This document shows, piece by piece, positions 14,824-14,835 of a stretch of DNA of 14,835 nucleotides (positions are counted from its first letter, which is position 1; each line of letters starts with the position of its first letter). The position numbers and the translations under genes were made by a program. Origin of the DNA: Clostridiales bacterium UBA7044 (GTDB lineage: Bacteria > Bacillota > Clostridia > Oscillospirales > Oscillospiraceae); NCBI GenBank assembly GCA_002493965.1, contig DLAP01000023.1, positions 1 to 14,835 of the forward strand, written 5' to 3'. The notes under the pieces are model-generated. The model was not told the origin of the DNA, searched no databases, and saw only the letters and a program-made list of their open reading frames with translations.

Positions 14824-14835
14824 TAGGAAAAGAAT

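Larger units (their letters stand above)
14563..14835. other. Regulatory region upstream of the lipoprotein operon
   Basis: An AT-rich stretch with no convincing gene. It holds the operon promoter (14640-14668), two related dyads (14610-14631 and 14641-14656), a short hairpin with arms AAAGGG (14753-14758) and CCCTTT (14764-14769), a second TTGACA on the minus strand (14803-14808), and a perfect short palindrome (14811-14823). The part beyond about 14670 may hold control elements of a gene outside the window. Confidence 0.7.

Overview
The window looks like a chromosomal segment from a Gram-positive anaerobe of the class Clostridia, most likely a gut Oscillospiraceae-type bacterium. This is inferred from the moderately high GC coding DNA with AT-rich promoters, strong AGGAGG ribosome binding sites, an LPxTG-anchored surface protein with a fibro-slime domain and His/Cys repeats, a paired M16 peptidase locus, and a BlaI/BlaR1-type regulator pair. 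No species can be named from the sequence alone. There are nine protein-coding genes and no tRNA, rRNA, CRISPR array or insertion sequence. The genes are close-packed and several overlap by exactly four bases (ATGA).

Layout. (1) Positions 22-3864, minus strand: a single-gene unit for a large secreted cell-wall-anchored protein, with its own sigma-A-like promoter and a strong terminator. (2) Positions 3929-7375, minus strand: a tightly coupled three-gene operon, read as inactive-type M16 peptidase, zinc M16 peptidase, then Lgt (lipoprotein diacylglyceryl transferase). (3) Positions 7429-9557, plus strand, diverging from the previous operon: prmA (ribosomal protein L11 methyltransferase), a membrane-anchored DUF4015-like putative glycoside hydrolase, and a hairpin terminator. 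(4) Positions 9561-14668, minus strand: an apparent three-gene operon encoding a parallel beta-helix lipoprotein, a BlaI/MecI-family repressor and a BlaR1/MecR1-family M56 membrane protease-sensor.

The most interesting region is the last one. Its promoter has a perfect TTGACA -35 box. It carries two copies of an 18-bp dyad, one lying between and overlapping the promoter elements and one just downstream of the predicted transcription start. This is a classic repressor arrangement. The sensor has the M56 protease core but no visible penicillin-binding domain. Its outside portion is instead two tandem copies of a roughly 300-residue module that starts with an Ig-like segment. The lipoprotein is also an internal duplication of two beta-helix halves. 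I infer an uncharacterised envelope-sensing circuit in which the BlaR1-like protein senses something other than a beta-lactam, relieves BlaI repression, and raises production of the beta-helix lipoprotein and of itself. The Lgt encoded in the same window is the enzyme that would lipidate that lipoprotein, but the two are in separate operons.
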